The notes under the pieces were generated by a model that worked only from the letters and a program-made list of their open reading frames with translations, did no database searches and was not told the origin of the DNA. Shown here one piece after another: positions 1 to 8,848 of a DNA stretch of 64,000 nt. Each line of letters opens with the position of its first letter. Within the stretch, counting starts at the first letter, position 1. The stretch lies in assembly GCF_900108915.1 (NCBI RefSeq), contig NZ_FNYH01000001.1, positions 1 to 64,000 on the forward strand, given 5' to 3'. The position numbers were made by a program, and so were the translations under genes. The DNA comes from Allopseudospirillum japonicum. Its GTDB lineage: Bacteria; Pseudomonadota; Gammaproteobacteria; Pseudomonadales; Halomonadaceae.

Positions 1-788
1 ATCACTTGGTTCTCGTTAATCAATCTGCGGGACAGCTTGTGCAAGTTGTCCTGCCGGCAATCGGAGATTTTGGCGTGAAGTTTCGCCACCTTCTGTCGGG
101 CCTTGGCGCGGTTGGCCGAGCCGAGCTTTTTCTTGCTCAGCCGGCGCTGTGCCCTGGCCAGTCGGGCGGCGTATTTCGCGGTATGGCGGGGATTGCCGAC
201 CCGTCGACCCTGATCAGTGATAAACAGGTCTTTCAGGCCCAGATCAATGCCGGTTATGTTCGGTGTGACCGGCAATTTGCTGGGTTTGAACTCACACAGA
301 CAGCTGACGAAGTAACGGCCTGCCGAGTCTTTGGAAACGGTCACTGTGCTGGGTTCGCCGGGCAGTTCACGGCTCCAGCGAATGTCCAGCGGGGTTTTGC
401 TCTTGGCCAGATACAGCTTGCCGTCCCGGTATTTAAAGGCCGAGCGGGTGAACTCCGCCGACTGGCAGTGCCGCTTACTCTTGAAGGTTGGGTACTTGGC
501 ACGGCCCTCAAAGAAGTTTTTGAAGGCGGTCTGCTGGTGGCGAAGGCATTGCTGCAAGGGGACACACGACACCTCAGACAGGAACGCCAACTTGGGATCT
601 TTTTTGATTTCGGTCAGTCGGGCGTTGGCAGCGACATAGCCAATCTTTTCTTGGCGCTGATAAAAGGCATCCGTACGCCAGCGCAGTATCGCGTTATAGA
701 CAAAACGCACACAGCCGAAGGTCTGAGCCAGAAGCTCAGTTTGTTCGGGCGTCGGGTAAAATCGATATTGATAGGCGCGTTTTGTCAT
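1..788 (-). CDS. tnpB: TnpB (OrfB) RNA-guided nuclease of an IS200/IS605 element, 3' end outside window
   Basis: Reading the minus strand from an ATG at 788 gives an open frame to the window edge with no stop. It starts MTKRAYQYRFYPTPEQTELL, a typical TnpB N-terminus. Near residue 175 it has GIDLGLKDLF, the first RuvC motif with its catalytic Asp, followed by the family's basic stretch (NPRHTAKY, RAQRRLSKKK, KVAKLHAKI) and LHKLSRRLINENQV at the cut. The second and third RuvC acidic residues, the zinc ribbon and the 3' guide-RNA region lie beyond the edge, so activity cannot be judged. TnpB proteins are RNA-guided DNA nucleases that help retain IS200/IS605 transposons. No tnpA is visible. Base composition is clearly GC-richer than the neighbours, as expected for an acquired element. 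Confidence 0.92.
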   Translation of the reverse strand, partial: MTKRAYQYRFYPTPEQTELLAQTFGCVRFVYNAILRWRTDAFYQRQEKIGYVAANARLTEIKKDPKLAFLSEVSCVPLQQCLRHQQTAFKNFFEGRAKYPTFKSKRHCQSAEFTRSAFKYRDGKLYLAKSKTPLDIRWSRELPGEPSTVTVSKDSAGRYFVSCLCEFKPSKLPVTPNITGIDLGLKDLFITDQGRRVGNPRHTAKYAARLARAQRRLSKKKLGSANRAKARQKVAKLHAKISDCRQDNLHKLSRRLINENQV

Positions 789-919
789 GCGTCACATTTT
801 AGCGTGACTTTTGTTAAGATAGCAACCCACTTAAAACGGAGGAGCGGGAACAGGGGCGGCTGACGCCGCCGCGCTATCCCTCCCTGCCCTAAAAGGACGG
901 GGTTTCCCGCGCAAAATTG
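789..919. mobile_element. Terminal region of the IS200/IS605 element, upstream of tnpB
   Basis: The 131 bases between the tnpB start and the yaiI start hold GC-rich hairpin-forming sequence: a short GGCGGC..GCCGCC inverted repeat around 854-872 and an imperfect CCCTGCC/GGACGGG hairpin at about 883-903, ending in TTTCCCGCGC. Subterminal hairpins of this kind mark IS200/IS605 ends, and the composition drops to host-like AT content right after about 912. The outer boundary is inferred, since these elements make no target duplication. Confidence 0.55.
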
Positions 920-1378
920 ATGAAAATTTGGGTAGATGCGGATGCTTGTCCGAGTGTGATTCGTGACATTTTATACAAGGCGGCACAACGGCTAAAAATC
1001 CATACTATTTTTGTTGCCAATCAACCCATACGCCTACCGCAACAAGCCTATCTCAGCCAACGCCAAGTGAGCCAAGGCGCAGATGTTGCAGATACTTATA
1101 TTGTCGACCATTTGCAAGCGGGCGATTTAGTGATTACCCAAGATTTGCCACTCGCTGCAGACATTTTAGCCCTACAAGCTTATGCACTGAGCCCACGCGG
1201 GGAGCTGTTTACGCAGGATAATTTGGGGCCACGCTTAAATATGCGTGATTTTATGGAAACTTTACGTGCCAGTGGTATTCACGGTGGTGGCCCCAGCAGC
1301 TTAAGCCAAAGTGATCGCAGAAACTTTGCCAATCAATTAGATAAATTGCTTCATCAGCTAACGTCTGCCTCGACTTGA
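920..1378 (+). CDS. yaiI: YaiI/YqxD family protein (DUF188, UPF0178)
   Basis: The 152-residue product begins MKIWVDADACPSVIRDILYK and has ADTYIVDHLQAGDLVITQDLPLA, LSPRGELFT and MRDFMETLRASGIHGGGPSSLSQ, all matching the YaiI/YqxD family over its full length. Members look like PIN-like/NYN-type folds with an N-terminal DADACP motif; their biochemical role is not settled. The ATG at 920 gives the standard N-terminus; an in-frame TTG at 917 would add one residue. The start codon lies directly after the end of an IS200/IS605 element, so the native promoter and probably the ribosome-binding site have been displaced; the closest purine-rich stretch (AAAAGGAC, about 892-899) is too far for a good Shine-Dalgarno. 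The 3' end overlaps convergent ychJ by 25 bases. Confidence 0.88.
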   Translation: MKIWVDADACPSVIRDILYKAAQRLKIHTIFVANQPIRLPQQAYLSQRQVSQGADVADTYIVDHLQAGDLVITQDLPLAADILALQAYALSPRGELFTQDNLGPRLNMRDFMETLRASGIHGGGPSSLSQSDRRNFANQLDKLLHQLTSAST

Positions 1379-1749
1379 CCTTGCACATAATACCAACATC
1401 CTTGGATACGTTTGAATTCCGAGATTTCTTCCAAAGCGTCCAACCCAGTCGCGCCTTGATAATACGCCTTAAAATGCACTTGTCCTTGATCACCTTGCTG
1501 TTGACTGGCCAGCACCTCTAAATGATGCCATACCGGCTGATCACGCAAGTCTAAATCCTTAGGGCGTGTTTCTGGTGACCAAGTTCGCAACAGATATTGG
1601 CTATCGGCAACCACAAAAGCGCTATAACGCGAGCGCATTAACGCTTCTGGCGTTTTGGCCAAGTGTTTTTGTTGATGTAAGGGGCGACAACATTTTAAAT
1701 AAATTGCCCCTGAACCACAGGGGCAAGGGGCATGTTTGGCAATACGCAT
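1354..1749 (-). CDS. ychJ: YchJ-like SEC-C motif protein (UPF0225)
   Basis: The 131-residue product starts MRIAKHAPCPCGSGAIYLKCC, a SEC-C type zinc-binding motif (CPCGSG..Y..CC) at residues 9-21. The rest carries LMRSRYSAFVVADSQYLLRTW and VHFKAYYQG, which define the YchJ/UPF0225 (NTF2-like) family. E. coli YchJ has N- and C-terminal SEC-C motifs; only the N-terminal one is present here and the protein ends soon after the core, as in short family members. The function is unknown; SEC-C motifs bind zinc and often mediate protein contacts. It reads toward yaiI and its last 25 bases overlap that gene's end, so the two messages are complementary at their 3' ends. Its start is 15 bases beyond the end of the ycjF-like gene, so the two may be co-transcribed. 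Confidence 0.85.
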   Translation of the reverse strand: MRIAKHAPCPCGSGAIYLKCCRPLHQQKHLAKTPEALMRSRYSAFVVADSQYLLRTWSPETRPKDLDLRDQPVWHHLEVLASQQQGDQGQVHFKAYYQGATGLDALEEISEFKRIQGCWYYVQGQVEADVS

Positions 1750-1764
1750 TTAATCTTCCTTAGT

Positions 1765-2793
1765 TTATGATGTTTGGCCCAAATGCTCCCCTAAGGGACG
1801 CGTTAAATCCTTCACACTAGGGGCTTGCGTTGCGAAAGGTAAAGGCCGGCTGGTACGCCAAATGTATAACCCCAAACGTGCCATCATCCAACCTGCAGCT
1901 AGACCTTGCGCTGCACGTAAAGAGACTTTTGCACTCATTTCCAGCGCTAACACCTCGCTGGTAGCTTCTGCAGCCCACTCACTGATTCCAGCCGCCGCAA
2001 TCGCACCAATCCAAGCTTTCGCTAAACGCAAACGTGCGCCATAGGGCATCGGCCATGCATAACACCGGCTAATATCTTGAGTGAGCTGCATCCCTTTATA
2101 AGCCACCACCAACATATCCAAGGCCGCCATTGGACTCAGGGCCACCCATAAACCGGCTTCTGTGCTACGTTTTACAATCGCTTGGCGGATTTTTTCATCT
2201 ATAGGCGTTAAGACATGATGATCAAATAACAACAAAGTTTGCGCTTGATTATGATGTGGCTGCACTTGCGCACGCCATTGCACCCATGCGGGATGATCTT
2301 CAGCAATAGCTAACTGGTCAGCTAATTGTCGTGCCCAGGCTTCTAGCTCAGCCGGTGTTTGTACCTGATTCAGCGCGCGCGTTTGCAAATTCGCATACTG
2401 GTGTAAATGCGTATGCCAACGCCGCCACGCCAGTCTTTGTTTGGCACATGTATAAGCCAATATAAAAGCGGCACCACTGGCAAAACTAGCTAAGACCACG
2501 CGCCAACCTAAGGCCGCTTGCCAACTGGTATAGCCCCAATAAGCAAACTCCATACCCACTAAAGCCGCCAAAAATGCCACTAAAGTCAGCATCCAAGGGG
2601 CCTGCGTCTGTGTTAATACCTCGGCCGGCACGCCTTGCGCTTGTTGCTGAGGTGCTAACTTAGCTTGCGCTTTAGTCTCTGCTGCATGGACATAGTCTTG
2701 TGCTTGGAAATACTGAGCTTGTGCTGGGGGAGGTTGTTTTTTTTGCATAGCATCTTCAGCATCAAAACGCTGAGATTTTTTAATTTGTGTCAT
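1765..2793 (-). CDS. ycjF: YcjF-like inner-membrane protein (UPF0283, TIGR01620 family)
   Basis: The 342-residue product has a Gln/Ala-rich cytoplasmic N-terminus (residues 1-65), two adjacent hydrophobic segments (about 68-90 and 98-118), a soluble helical middle, and a C-terminal half with LSPMAALDMLVVAYKGMQL, ARLRLAKAWIGAIAAAGISE and LSTRAAQG-like SLRAAQGLAAGWMMARLGL. These correspond closely to E. coli YcjF, including the closing SRPLPF. YcjF is normally encoded directly after ycjX, a GTP-binding protein, and both belong to the heat-shock/phage-shock regulon in enterics. No ycjX is found next to it here; upstream lies only a 270-base region. The role is unknown beyond membrane localisation. 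Confidence 0.82.
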   Translation of the reverse strand: MTQIKKSQRFDAEDAMQKKQPPPAQAQYFQAQDYVHAAETKAQAKLAPQQQAQGVPAEVLTQTQAPWMLTLVAFLAALVGMEFAYWGYTSWQAALGWRVVLASFASGAAFILAYTCAKQRLAWRRWHTHLHQYANLQTRALNQVQTPAELEAWARQLADQLAIAEDHPAWVQWRAQVQPHHNQAQTLLLFDHHVLTPIDEKIRQAIVKRSTEAGLWVALSPMAALDMLVVAYKGMQLTQDISRCYAWPMPYGARLRLAKAWIGAIAAAGISEWAAEATSEVLALEMSAKVSLRAAQGLAAGWMMARLGLYIWRTSRPLPFATQAPSVKDLTRPLGEHLGQTS

Positions 2794-2914
2794 AAGCTAC
2801 CTGTGTCAAAACATCGTGACCAGCAAGCGCCATCCTTCAGCTTAACTTGCCATTGATTCTCTGGTTTTTGGGGTACATTGCTTGTATCAGACACCAACCA
2901 CTAGAGGGTGTGAT

Positions 2915-3025
2915 ATGAGCATACTGCATTTGACTACAGAAGGTCGCCCTGAGTACAGTCGTAAAGGTTTGACTTGTATCCCAGATCAGACCAAGGATAA
3001 AACCTTATATGAGCCAACCAGATAG
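2915..3025 (+). CDS. Possible 36-residue peptide, unrecognised
   Basis: In the 274-base gap between the ycjF-like gene and the AI-2E permease gene there is an ATG-TAG frame starting MSILHLTTEGRPEYSRKGL and ending YEPTR. A weak GAGGG lies 8 bases upstream of the ATG. The sequence is polar, with no signal peptide and no motif I recognise. It could be a real small protein or a remnant of a larger gene. Codon use looks host-like, which is the only argument in favour. Confidence 0.2.
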   Translation: MSILHLTTEGRPEYSRKGLTCIPDQTKDKTLYEPTR

Positions 3026-3067
3026 GGAGGTCATTGATAAATGACCACCAAATTATATATCATCTAA

Positions 3068-4144
3068 TTAATTAAATTCCAAAATAAAAATTTGCCAAAA
3101 AGCCACAAATAAGGCAGCAATTAATGGGCCAATCACAAAACCTTGCATGCCAAATAATACAAAACCCCCTAAAGTAGATAAGAGCACCATAAAATCAGGC
3201 AGTCGCATATCTCTACCAACTAAAATAGGCCGTAATACATTATCAACTAAGCCGATCACCCCAGCACCAAAGGCAAATAAAGTCACTGCTGCGCTCCAAT
3301 CCCCTATTGCCAATAAATACAAAGCTACTGGCCCCCAAATCAGCCCTGCACCTGCAACCGGAATTAATGACATAAAGGTCATCACAACGCCCCATAACAA
3401 GGGTGCCGGAATCGCTAGAAACCAAAAAATCATCCCTCCCAAAGCGCCTTGCACACAGGCTACCATTAAATTGCCTTTAACCGTAGCACGTGTCACTTCA
3501 GCAAATTTATTAAATAACATACGTTCGCGCTCATCTCCTAAAGGAAGCGCACGAATCATTAGATTAATTAAGTCAGGGCCATCTCTTAACATAAAAAAAG
3601 CCAAGTACAAAGTGAGCACTAGCGTCATAAAAAATTCTAATGTATTTTGTCCAAGACTCACCGCATTTTGTGCCAAATATCGACTTGTGTTCACAGCAAG
3701 ATTAGAAAGCTGCTCTTTAATCAAAGCAAAATCAATATTTAAATTTTTTAAGACCTCTTGTACTAAAGGAAATGCTTGACGGATGCGCTCAACATATTCT
3801 GCCAAATTAAAGCGCCCACTTTGAATATCTTGATATAAAAGACTACCTTCTTGCACAAAAGAAATAAATATAAATAACACAGGCAAAATGCCCACTAATA
3901 ACGCAACCCCTAAGGTTGCTAAACTCGCCAGATTAGGTTTTTGCCAAGCATTTAACAGCTTCAACTGTAACGGATAAAATAAAATACCTAAGACACATGC
4001 CCAGAAAATGGCACTAAAAAAAGGCTTAAGTAAAAATAAGAAAACCAAGCTAATGACCAACAATAAGCTTAAAAAAGTGCGCCTTTCCATCAGAGTGTGC
4101 CATTCAGTGCTTGCTGAAGTGGCTATTTTTTGTTTTTCAGACAT
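3068..4144 (-). CDS. AI-2E transporter family (PerM/YhhT-type) membrane protein
   Basis: The 358-residue product has the typical arrangement of this family: paired N-terminal hydrophobic segments (residues 23-75), a soluble helical region (about 90-165), and a C-terminal membrane half with GPLLWGVV-like PAPLLWGVVMTFMSLIPVAGAGLIWGP and LRPILVGRDMRLPDFMVLLSTLGG, the conserved family signature. Members have been described as exporters of autoinducer-2 or, in other cases, as Na+/H+ antiporters, so the substrate should not be assumed. The ATG at 4144 is followed by a 25-residue cytoplasmic tail. The gene is transcribed alone, divergent from the large signalling protein at 4361. Confidence 0.85.
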   Translation of the reverse strand: MSEKQKIATSASTEWHTLMERRTFLSLLLVISLVFLFLLKPFFSAIFWACVLGILFYPLQLKLLNAWQKPNLASLATLGVALLVGILPVLFIFISFVQEGSLLYQDIQSGRFNLAEYVERIRQAFPLVQEVLKNLNIDFALIKEQLSNLAVNTSRYLAQNAVSLGQNTLEFFMTLVLTLYLAFFMLRDGPDLINLMIRALPLGDERERMLFNKFAEVTRATVKGNLMVACVQGALGGMIFWFLAIPAPLLWGVVMTFMSLIPVAGAGLIWGPVALYLLAIGDWSAAVTLFAFGAGVIGLVDNVLRPILVGRDMRLPDFMVLLSTLGGFVLFGMQGFVIGPLIAALFVAFWQIFILEFN

Positions 4145-4360
4145 GGACTTACCTCAATCTGTGAGCAAAAATTTTTTACGCTAAACCAAGATGAACTGGG
4201 CAAGAAAACAAGCTAACCAAATGATTTAAAAGCAAGAATTGATTCATCCTTGCAGCGAACCTTCATAAAAACCAAAATCCCTTGTATAGCAGGCGATGCA
4301 TCTTTGTATAAATTCCTATATTCTTTCTGGGTAAAATTTTGTGAAGAGGTTTAGCCCATC

Positions 4361-7300
4361 ATGCACACTGCTCCCACCCTAATAGGTATCGGCGCTTCCG
4401 CTGGTGGCTTGGAAGCCATTGGCCAATTGATCGCCACTTTAGACCCGCAGACTCATTTAAGCTTTGTTGTCCTACAACATTTATCGCCAACTCACAAGAG
4501 CATGATGGTAGAAATTTTATCACGCGAGACCCGTTTACAAGTTCAAGCACTTTGTGATAACACCAAACCACAAGCAGGGGTTATTTATATTGTCCCTGCT
4601 AATTATAATGCGAGTATTAAAGAAGGACGCTTATTACTAATACCAGCACAACCTCAAGTCGCCCCTAAACCTTCTATTAATGAGTTTTTTATTGCCTTAG
4701 CTGCAGATGCGGGGGAAGCTTCTGTAGGAATTGTTTTATCAGGTACAGGTTCAGACGGTACCGCAGGATTACGTGCAATACAAGCTGCTGGCGGTATTAG
4801 TCTGGTACAAAAACCAGAAACCGCCAAATATTCAGGTATGCCTTTGTCAGCAATTGATGCTAAAGTTGCTGACTTCATTTTATCCCCTAAAGAAATTGCA
4901 CAACGCTTACACTCTTTAATTCCTAAGTATCCTAATCAAATAGATCATTTTGCAGAACAAAGTTTAAATACTTTATTAAGCTTATTAAAAGAAAAGTGCC
5001 AAGTCGATTTTTCTGGATACAAGTTAGGAACCTTGTCACGACGTATTCGCCGTCGTATTATCGCTACAGGGCATACTGAGCTAGATGCCTATATCAGTTG
5101 GATCAAACAAAATTTACAAGAGCTCGATTTATTAGCCAGAGACATTTTAATTTCAGTCACTGCCTTCTTTCGTGATCCAGAAGCATTTAACATGCTTAAT
5201 GAACATTTATTGACTCTATGCAAAGCAAAAGCAACACACCAAGAAATTCGCATTTGGATTGCTGGTTGTGCCACAGGAGAAGAAGTTTATTCTTTTGCAA
5301 TCCTGATTTCGGAAGCGCTACAAGATAATGTTGGCAAGCAAGCGATTCAAATTTTTGCGACTGATATTGATGAAGAGGCATTAAATGTTGCGCGACGTGG
5401 TCTCTATCCTGCAGCGGCTTTAGCCAATCTAGATACAGAGCATCTCAGCAAATACTTTACTATCAATGGCAATCATTATGAAGTCAATAAAACCCTGCGC
5501 GATATGATTGTGTTTGCACGTCATAACCTTGTTGATGATCCGCCTTTTTTACGTCTCGATCTTATTTCTTGTCGCAATGTATTAATTTACTTTGACAATG
5601 CATTACAAACCCGAGTTTTGCAAAGGTTTCATTTTGCACTTGCAAACCAAGGAATTTTATTTCTGGGACGCTCTGAAAGCGTTGCTCAAGCAGAACAGTT
5701 ATTTAATGCAGAAAATCGTAAAGAACGTATTTTTAAGAAAATAGGCGAGAGTATACACTTCACTTCCCCTGTTATTTCACGGGCAAAACATGCTAACCAC
5801 AAGACCAAAGCAAAAGAAAGTACTTCGCAAGCCTTATTAGAGGGCGTGACTGAATCCTTAAATATTACACTGGCGCTATGCAATCAGAAAGGGACGGTTT
5901 TACATACTGCAGGTAATGTGCAAAAGTTTTTTAGTTTCCCCTCAGGGGCTATGCAAATTAATATTTGTGACATTATCAATCAGGTATTTAAAAATGAATG
6001 CATAACGCTAATGCACAAGTTTAATAAAACATCTCAGCCACAAATAGGAAGAATCAAAAACTTAGCCTCTGGGCGTTGGCAGTTGCGTATCCAAGCAGTG
6101 ACACAAGCAGACAACTTGTTTTCTTTAATCATTATTGCTCCTCCTTTTCATGCTGGGCCACTGCAATTACCAGAAACCTTATCCTTACCAACGCATTATG
6201 CTGATCCTTTACAAGATGAGTTACAAGCAACTAAAGAACATTTACAGTCTTTAATTGAAGAGCTAGCAACTGCAAATGAAGAAATGCAATCATTAAATGA
6301 AGAAGCCCAAGCATCTAATGAAGAGTTGCAAGCTACGAATGAAGAGCTAGAAGCTGCCAATGAAGAATTACAAGCCACAAATGAGGAATTAGTTAGCTTA
6401 AATGAAGAAATGAATGTTAAAACACATGAGTTGAGTAGACTTAATGATGAGTACTCACACTTATATGATGCCTTAGAATTTCCCATCATGGTATTTGAAT
6501 CTTCAGGCCATTTAAAGCGATTTAATGCCCCAGCAAGCCGGCGCTTCAATTTGCGTTCTACTGCTATTATGCAACATGTTGAACGTTTACGCCTTCCTGA
6601 ATATATTAAGCATTTACCAAAACTATTACACAGAGTCCTTGCACATGGTGATAGAGAAGAAATCCTAGTTAAAGGCGATGGTCGTCATTTACAACTAAGT
6701 ATCAGCCCAGGTCAGGATCAGTACGGAGAAATTCAATCCTTAGTCGTCGCTCTAATGGATATTACTGATATTTTAAAAACACAAGAAGATTTAAAGGAAT
6801 CCCAAGGACAGTTATATAGCCTAATAGAAAATACAAGTATCTTATTAGCAATCAAAGATATTTCTGGCAGTTATTTACATGCTAATCAAAGCTTTTTACG
6901 TGCATTTTCTCTCACTGGCCAAGACTATAAAAAATGCTCTGACTTTGAAATTTTCCCAGAACAATTTGCTGCGAGTTTATGGAGCAAAGATCTTGAAGCA
7001 ATTCGCGCACAGATTCCCATTGTGGCAGAACACCATTTACAAGTAGAGGGTACAAAACGCATCTATCGCACCGTACATCAAGTCATGCGTGATTTGCAGG
7101 GACATCCTAAAGTTTTAATGAATGAGTCTGAGGACATCACTCAACCCAAAGAAGCCGAATATCAATTAAAAATTGCCGCTCGGGTCTTTGAACATGCAGG
7201 TGAAGCCATTGCGGTAACTGATAAAAAAGGTATTATTTTATCTGTAAATAGTGCTTTTCAAGAAGTAACAGGTTTTAATACACAAGAAGCAATTGGCCAA

Positions 7301-8845
7301 GCTATTGGAAAACTTTTGGGCTCAGGTCGTCATAGTCATGCTTTTTATCAACAAATGTGGTCTGCACTAGATACTAAAGGATATTGGCAAGGAGAAATAT
7401 GGAATCAACGCAAAGATGGTAAAATTTTCCCCGAGTGGCTCACTATTAATCGAATTGATGATAGAAACGAACGGTCAGAGTTTTTTATTGCTGTATTCTC
7501 AGATATCAGTAGCTTAAAAGAATCTCAGCGTAAAGCAGAATTTTTAGCAACCCATGATCCCTTGACTCAATTACCCAACCGAAATTTATTTAATGATCGA
7601 ATCAACTTTGCATTAGCGCAGGCAAAAAATAATCAGCATAAAGTTGCATTGTTTTTTATCGACTTAGACAATTTTAAATGTATTAATGATACTTTGGGTC
7701 ATCATACAGGCGATGATTTACTGAAACAAGTTGCAACACGTTTGCGTAATTTGGTCAGAGATATAGACACAGTTGCACGTTTGGGCGGTGACGAATTTAC
7801 TATCATTTTAATTGATACCTCTCTTGAACAAGCAGAATATATTGCTGAGCGTATCTTGTCCGAACTTTCTACCCATTTCCTATTATTTGGTCAAAAGGCT
7901 TTTGTTTCTGCCAGTATTGGTATCGCTTTTTATCCTGATGATGCGACAGATACTGCTAACTTAATTAAATCTGCAGATACTGCTATGTATCGTGCTAAAG
8001 AAGAAGGGCGTAACCGTATCCAACTCTTCCGCCCAGAACTAAGAGTACATCTTTTTAAACAAGCTGCTATCGAAACTGCCTTACATCAAGCACTAAAAGA
8101 ACAAAATTTACGTATGGTATATCAACCTAAATTCTGTGCACAAAATCCACATAAAATGATAGGTGCGGAAGCTTTACTGCGTTGGCAGGATGCTACCCTG
8201 GGCCATGTCAGTCCAGCAGAGTTTATTCCTGTTGCAGAAAAGTCTGGACTTATTTTAGAGCTAGAACTTTATGTTGCTAAACGAGTTATCACTAGTTTAC
8301 ACCAATGGTCTAAGGCAAATATTAAAGTACCTACGATTGCAATGAATATTAGTGCTTATAGTCTACGTGACAAAAACTTTTATCATAAAATTTACAGCTT
8401 GATTCAAGAGTATCAATTTGACATTCACTTATTACAAATTGAGTTAACTGAGGCTGCTTTGGTATCACAAGGTGAAACAGAAATTTATAACTTAACTCAA
8501 CTTGATCATTTAGGAATTAAGTTTTCTCTAGATGATTTTGGTACGGGTTATTCTTCTCTTTCTTATCTCAAAAATTTGCCTATCTCAGAATTAAAAATAG
8601 ACAAAAGCTTTATAGATGGATTAGGCAGTAATCTGAGTGATGAGAAAATTATCCAAGCCATTTTATCCATGGCGCAAGCGTTAGATATTAAAACTGTTGC
8701 TGAAGGTGTGGAGACACAAGCACAAGCACTTTGGTTAAAATCCAAGGAGTGTCACTATTTACAGGGGTATTGGTTAGCACGCCCTTTAGAAAAGGAAGAT
8801 TTTATCCATTTTTTACGTAAGCACTCTGCTGATTTTGAGGTTTAA
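4361..8845 (+). CDS. CheB-CheR-PAS-GGDEF-EAL hybrid signalling protein
   Basis: This 1494-residue protein joins chemotaxis and cyclic-di-GMP enzymes. Residues 5-185 form a CheB methylesterase domain with the triad Ser13 (GASAGG), His40 (LQHLSP) and Asp132 (GTGSDG), without a receiver domain. Residues about 195-465 form a CheR methyltransferase with SRRIRRR, VTAFFRDP and an intact SAM motif AGCATGEEVYS at 301. A coiled coil of NEE heptads spans about 618-690. Two or three PAS domains follow (to about 1060), then GGDEF (RLGGDEF near 1140) and EAL (EALLRW near 1267, DDFGTG near 1390). GGDEF and EAL both keep their catalytic signatures, so the protein could make or degrade c-di-GMP. No membrane segment is seen. 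It is followed after 3 bases by the phytochrome gene, implying one transcript and a link to light sensing. Confidence 0.93.
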   Translation: MHTAPTLIGIGASAGGLEAIGQLIATLDPQTHLSFVVLQHLSPTHKSMMVEILSRETRLQVQALCDNTKPQAGVIYIVPANYNASIKEGRLLLIPAQPQVAPKPSINEFFIALAADAGEASVGIVLSGTGSDGTAGLRAIQAAGGISLVQKPETAKYSGMPLSAIDAKVADFILSPKEIAQRLHSLIPKYPNQIDHFAEQSLNTLLSLLKEKCQVDFSGYKLGTLSRRIRRRIIATGHTELDAYISWIKQNLQELDLLARDILISVTAFFRDPEAFNMLNEHLLTLCKAKATHQEIRIWIAGCATGEEVYSFAILISEALQDNVGKQAIQIFATDIDEEALNVARRGLYPAAALANLDTEHLSKYFTINGNHYEVNKTLRDMIVFARHNLVDDPPFLRLDLISCRNVLIYFDNALQTRVLQRFHFALANQGILFLGRSESVAQAEQLFNAENRKERIFKKIGESIHFTSPVISRAKHANHKTKAKESTSQALLEGVTESLNITLALCNQKGTVLHTAGNVQKFFSFPSGAMQINICDIINQVFKNECITLMHKFNKTSQPQIGRIKNLASGRWQLRIQAVTQADNLFSLIIIAPPFHAGPLQLPETLSLPTHYADPLQDELQATKEHLQSLIEELATANEEMQSLNEEAQASNEELQATNEELEAANEELQATNEELVSLNEEMNVKTHELSRLNDEYSHLYDALEFPIMVFESSGHLKRFNAPASRRFNLRSTAIMQHVERLRLPEYIKHLPKLLHRVLAHGDREEILVKGDGRHLQLSISPGQDQYGEIQSLVVALMDITDILKTQEDLKESQGQLYSLIENTSILLAIKDISGSYLHANQSFLRAFSLTGQDYKKCSDFEIFPEQFAASLWSKDLEAIRAQIPIVAEHHLQVEGTKRIYRTVHQVMRDLQGHPKVLMNESEDITQPKEAEYQLKIAARVFEHAGEAIAVTDKKGIILSVNSAFQEVTGFNTQEAIGQAIGKLLGSGRHSHAFYQQMWSALDTKGYWQGEIWNQRKDGKIFPEWLTINRIDDRNERSEFFIAVFSDISSLKESQRKAEFLATHDPLTQLPNRNLFNDRINFALAQAKNNQHKVALFFIDLDNFKCINDTLGHHTGDDLLKQVATRLRNLVRDIDTVARLGGDEFTIILIDTSLEQAEYIAERILSELSTHFLLFGQKAFVSASIGIAFYPDDATDTANLIKSADTAMYRAKEEGRNRIQLFRPELRVHLFKQAAIETALHQALKEQNLRMVYQPKFCAQNPHKMIGAEALLRWQDATLGHVSPAEFIPVAEKSGLILELELYVAKRVITSLHQWSKANIKVPTIAMNISAYSLRDKNFYHKIYSLIQEYQFDIHLLQIELTEAALVSQGETEIYNLTQLDHLGIKFSLDDFGTGYSSLSYLKNLPISELKIDKSFIDGLGSNLSDEKIIQAILSMAQALDIKTVAEGVETQAQALWLKSKECHYLQGYWLARPLEKEDFIHFLRKHSADFEV

Positions 8846-8848
8846 CTT

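Noticed and set aside
6-863. Long plus-strand reading frame of 285 codons
   Set aside because: It is antisense to tnpB; the minus strand carries recognisable TnpB motifs and the plus-strand product has none. High GC content creates the shadow.
3147-3779. 210-codon plus-strand frame
   Set aside because: It is antisense to the AI-2E family permease, which has clear family motifs.
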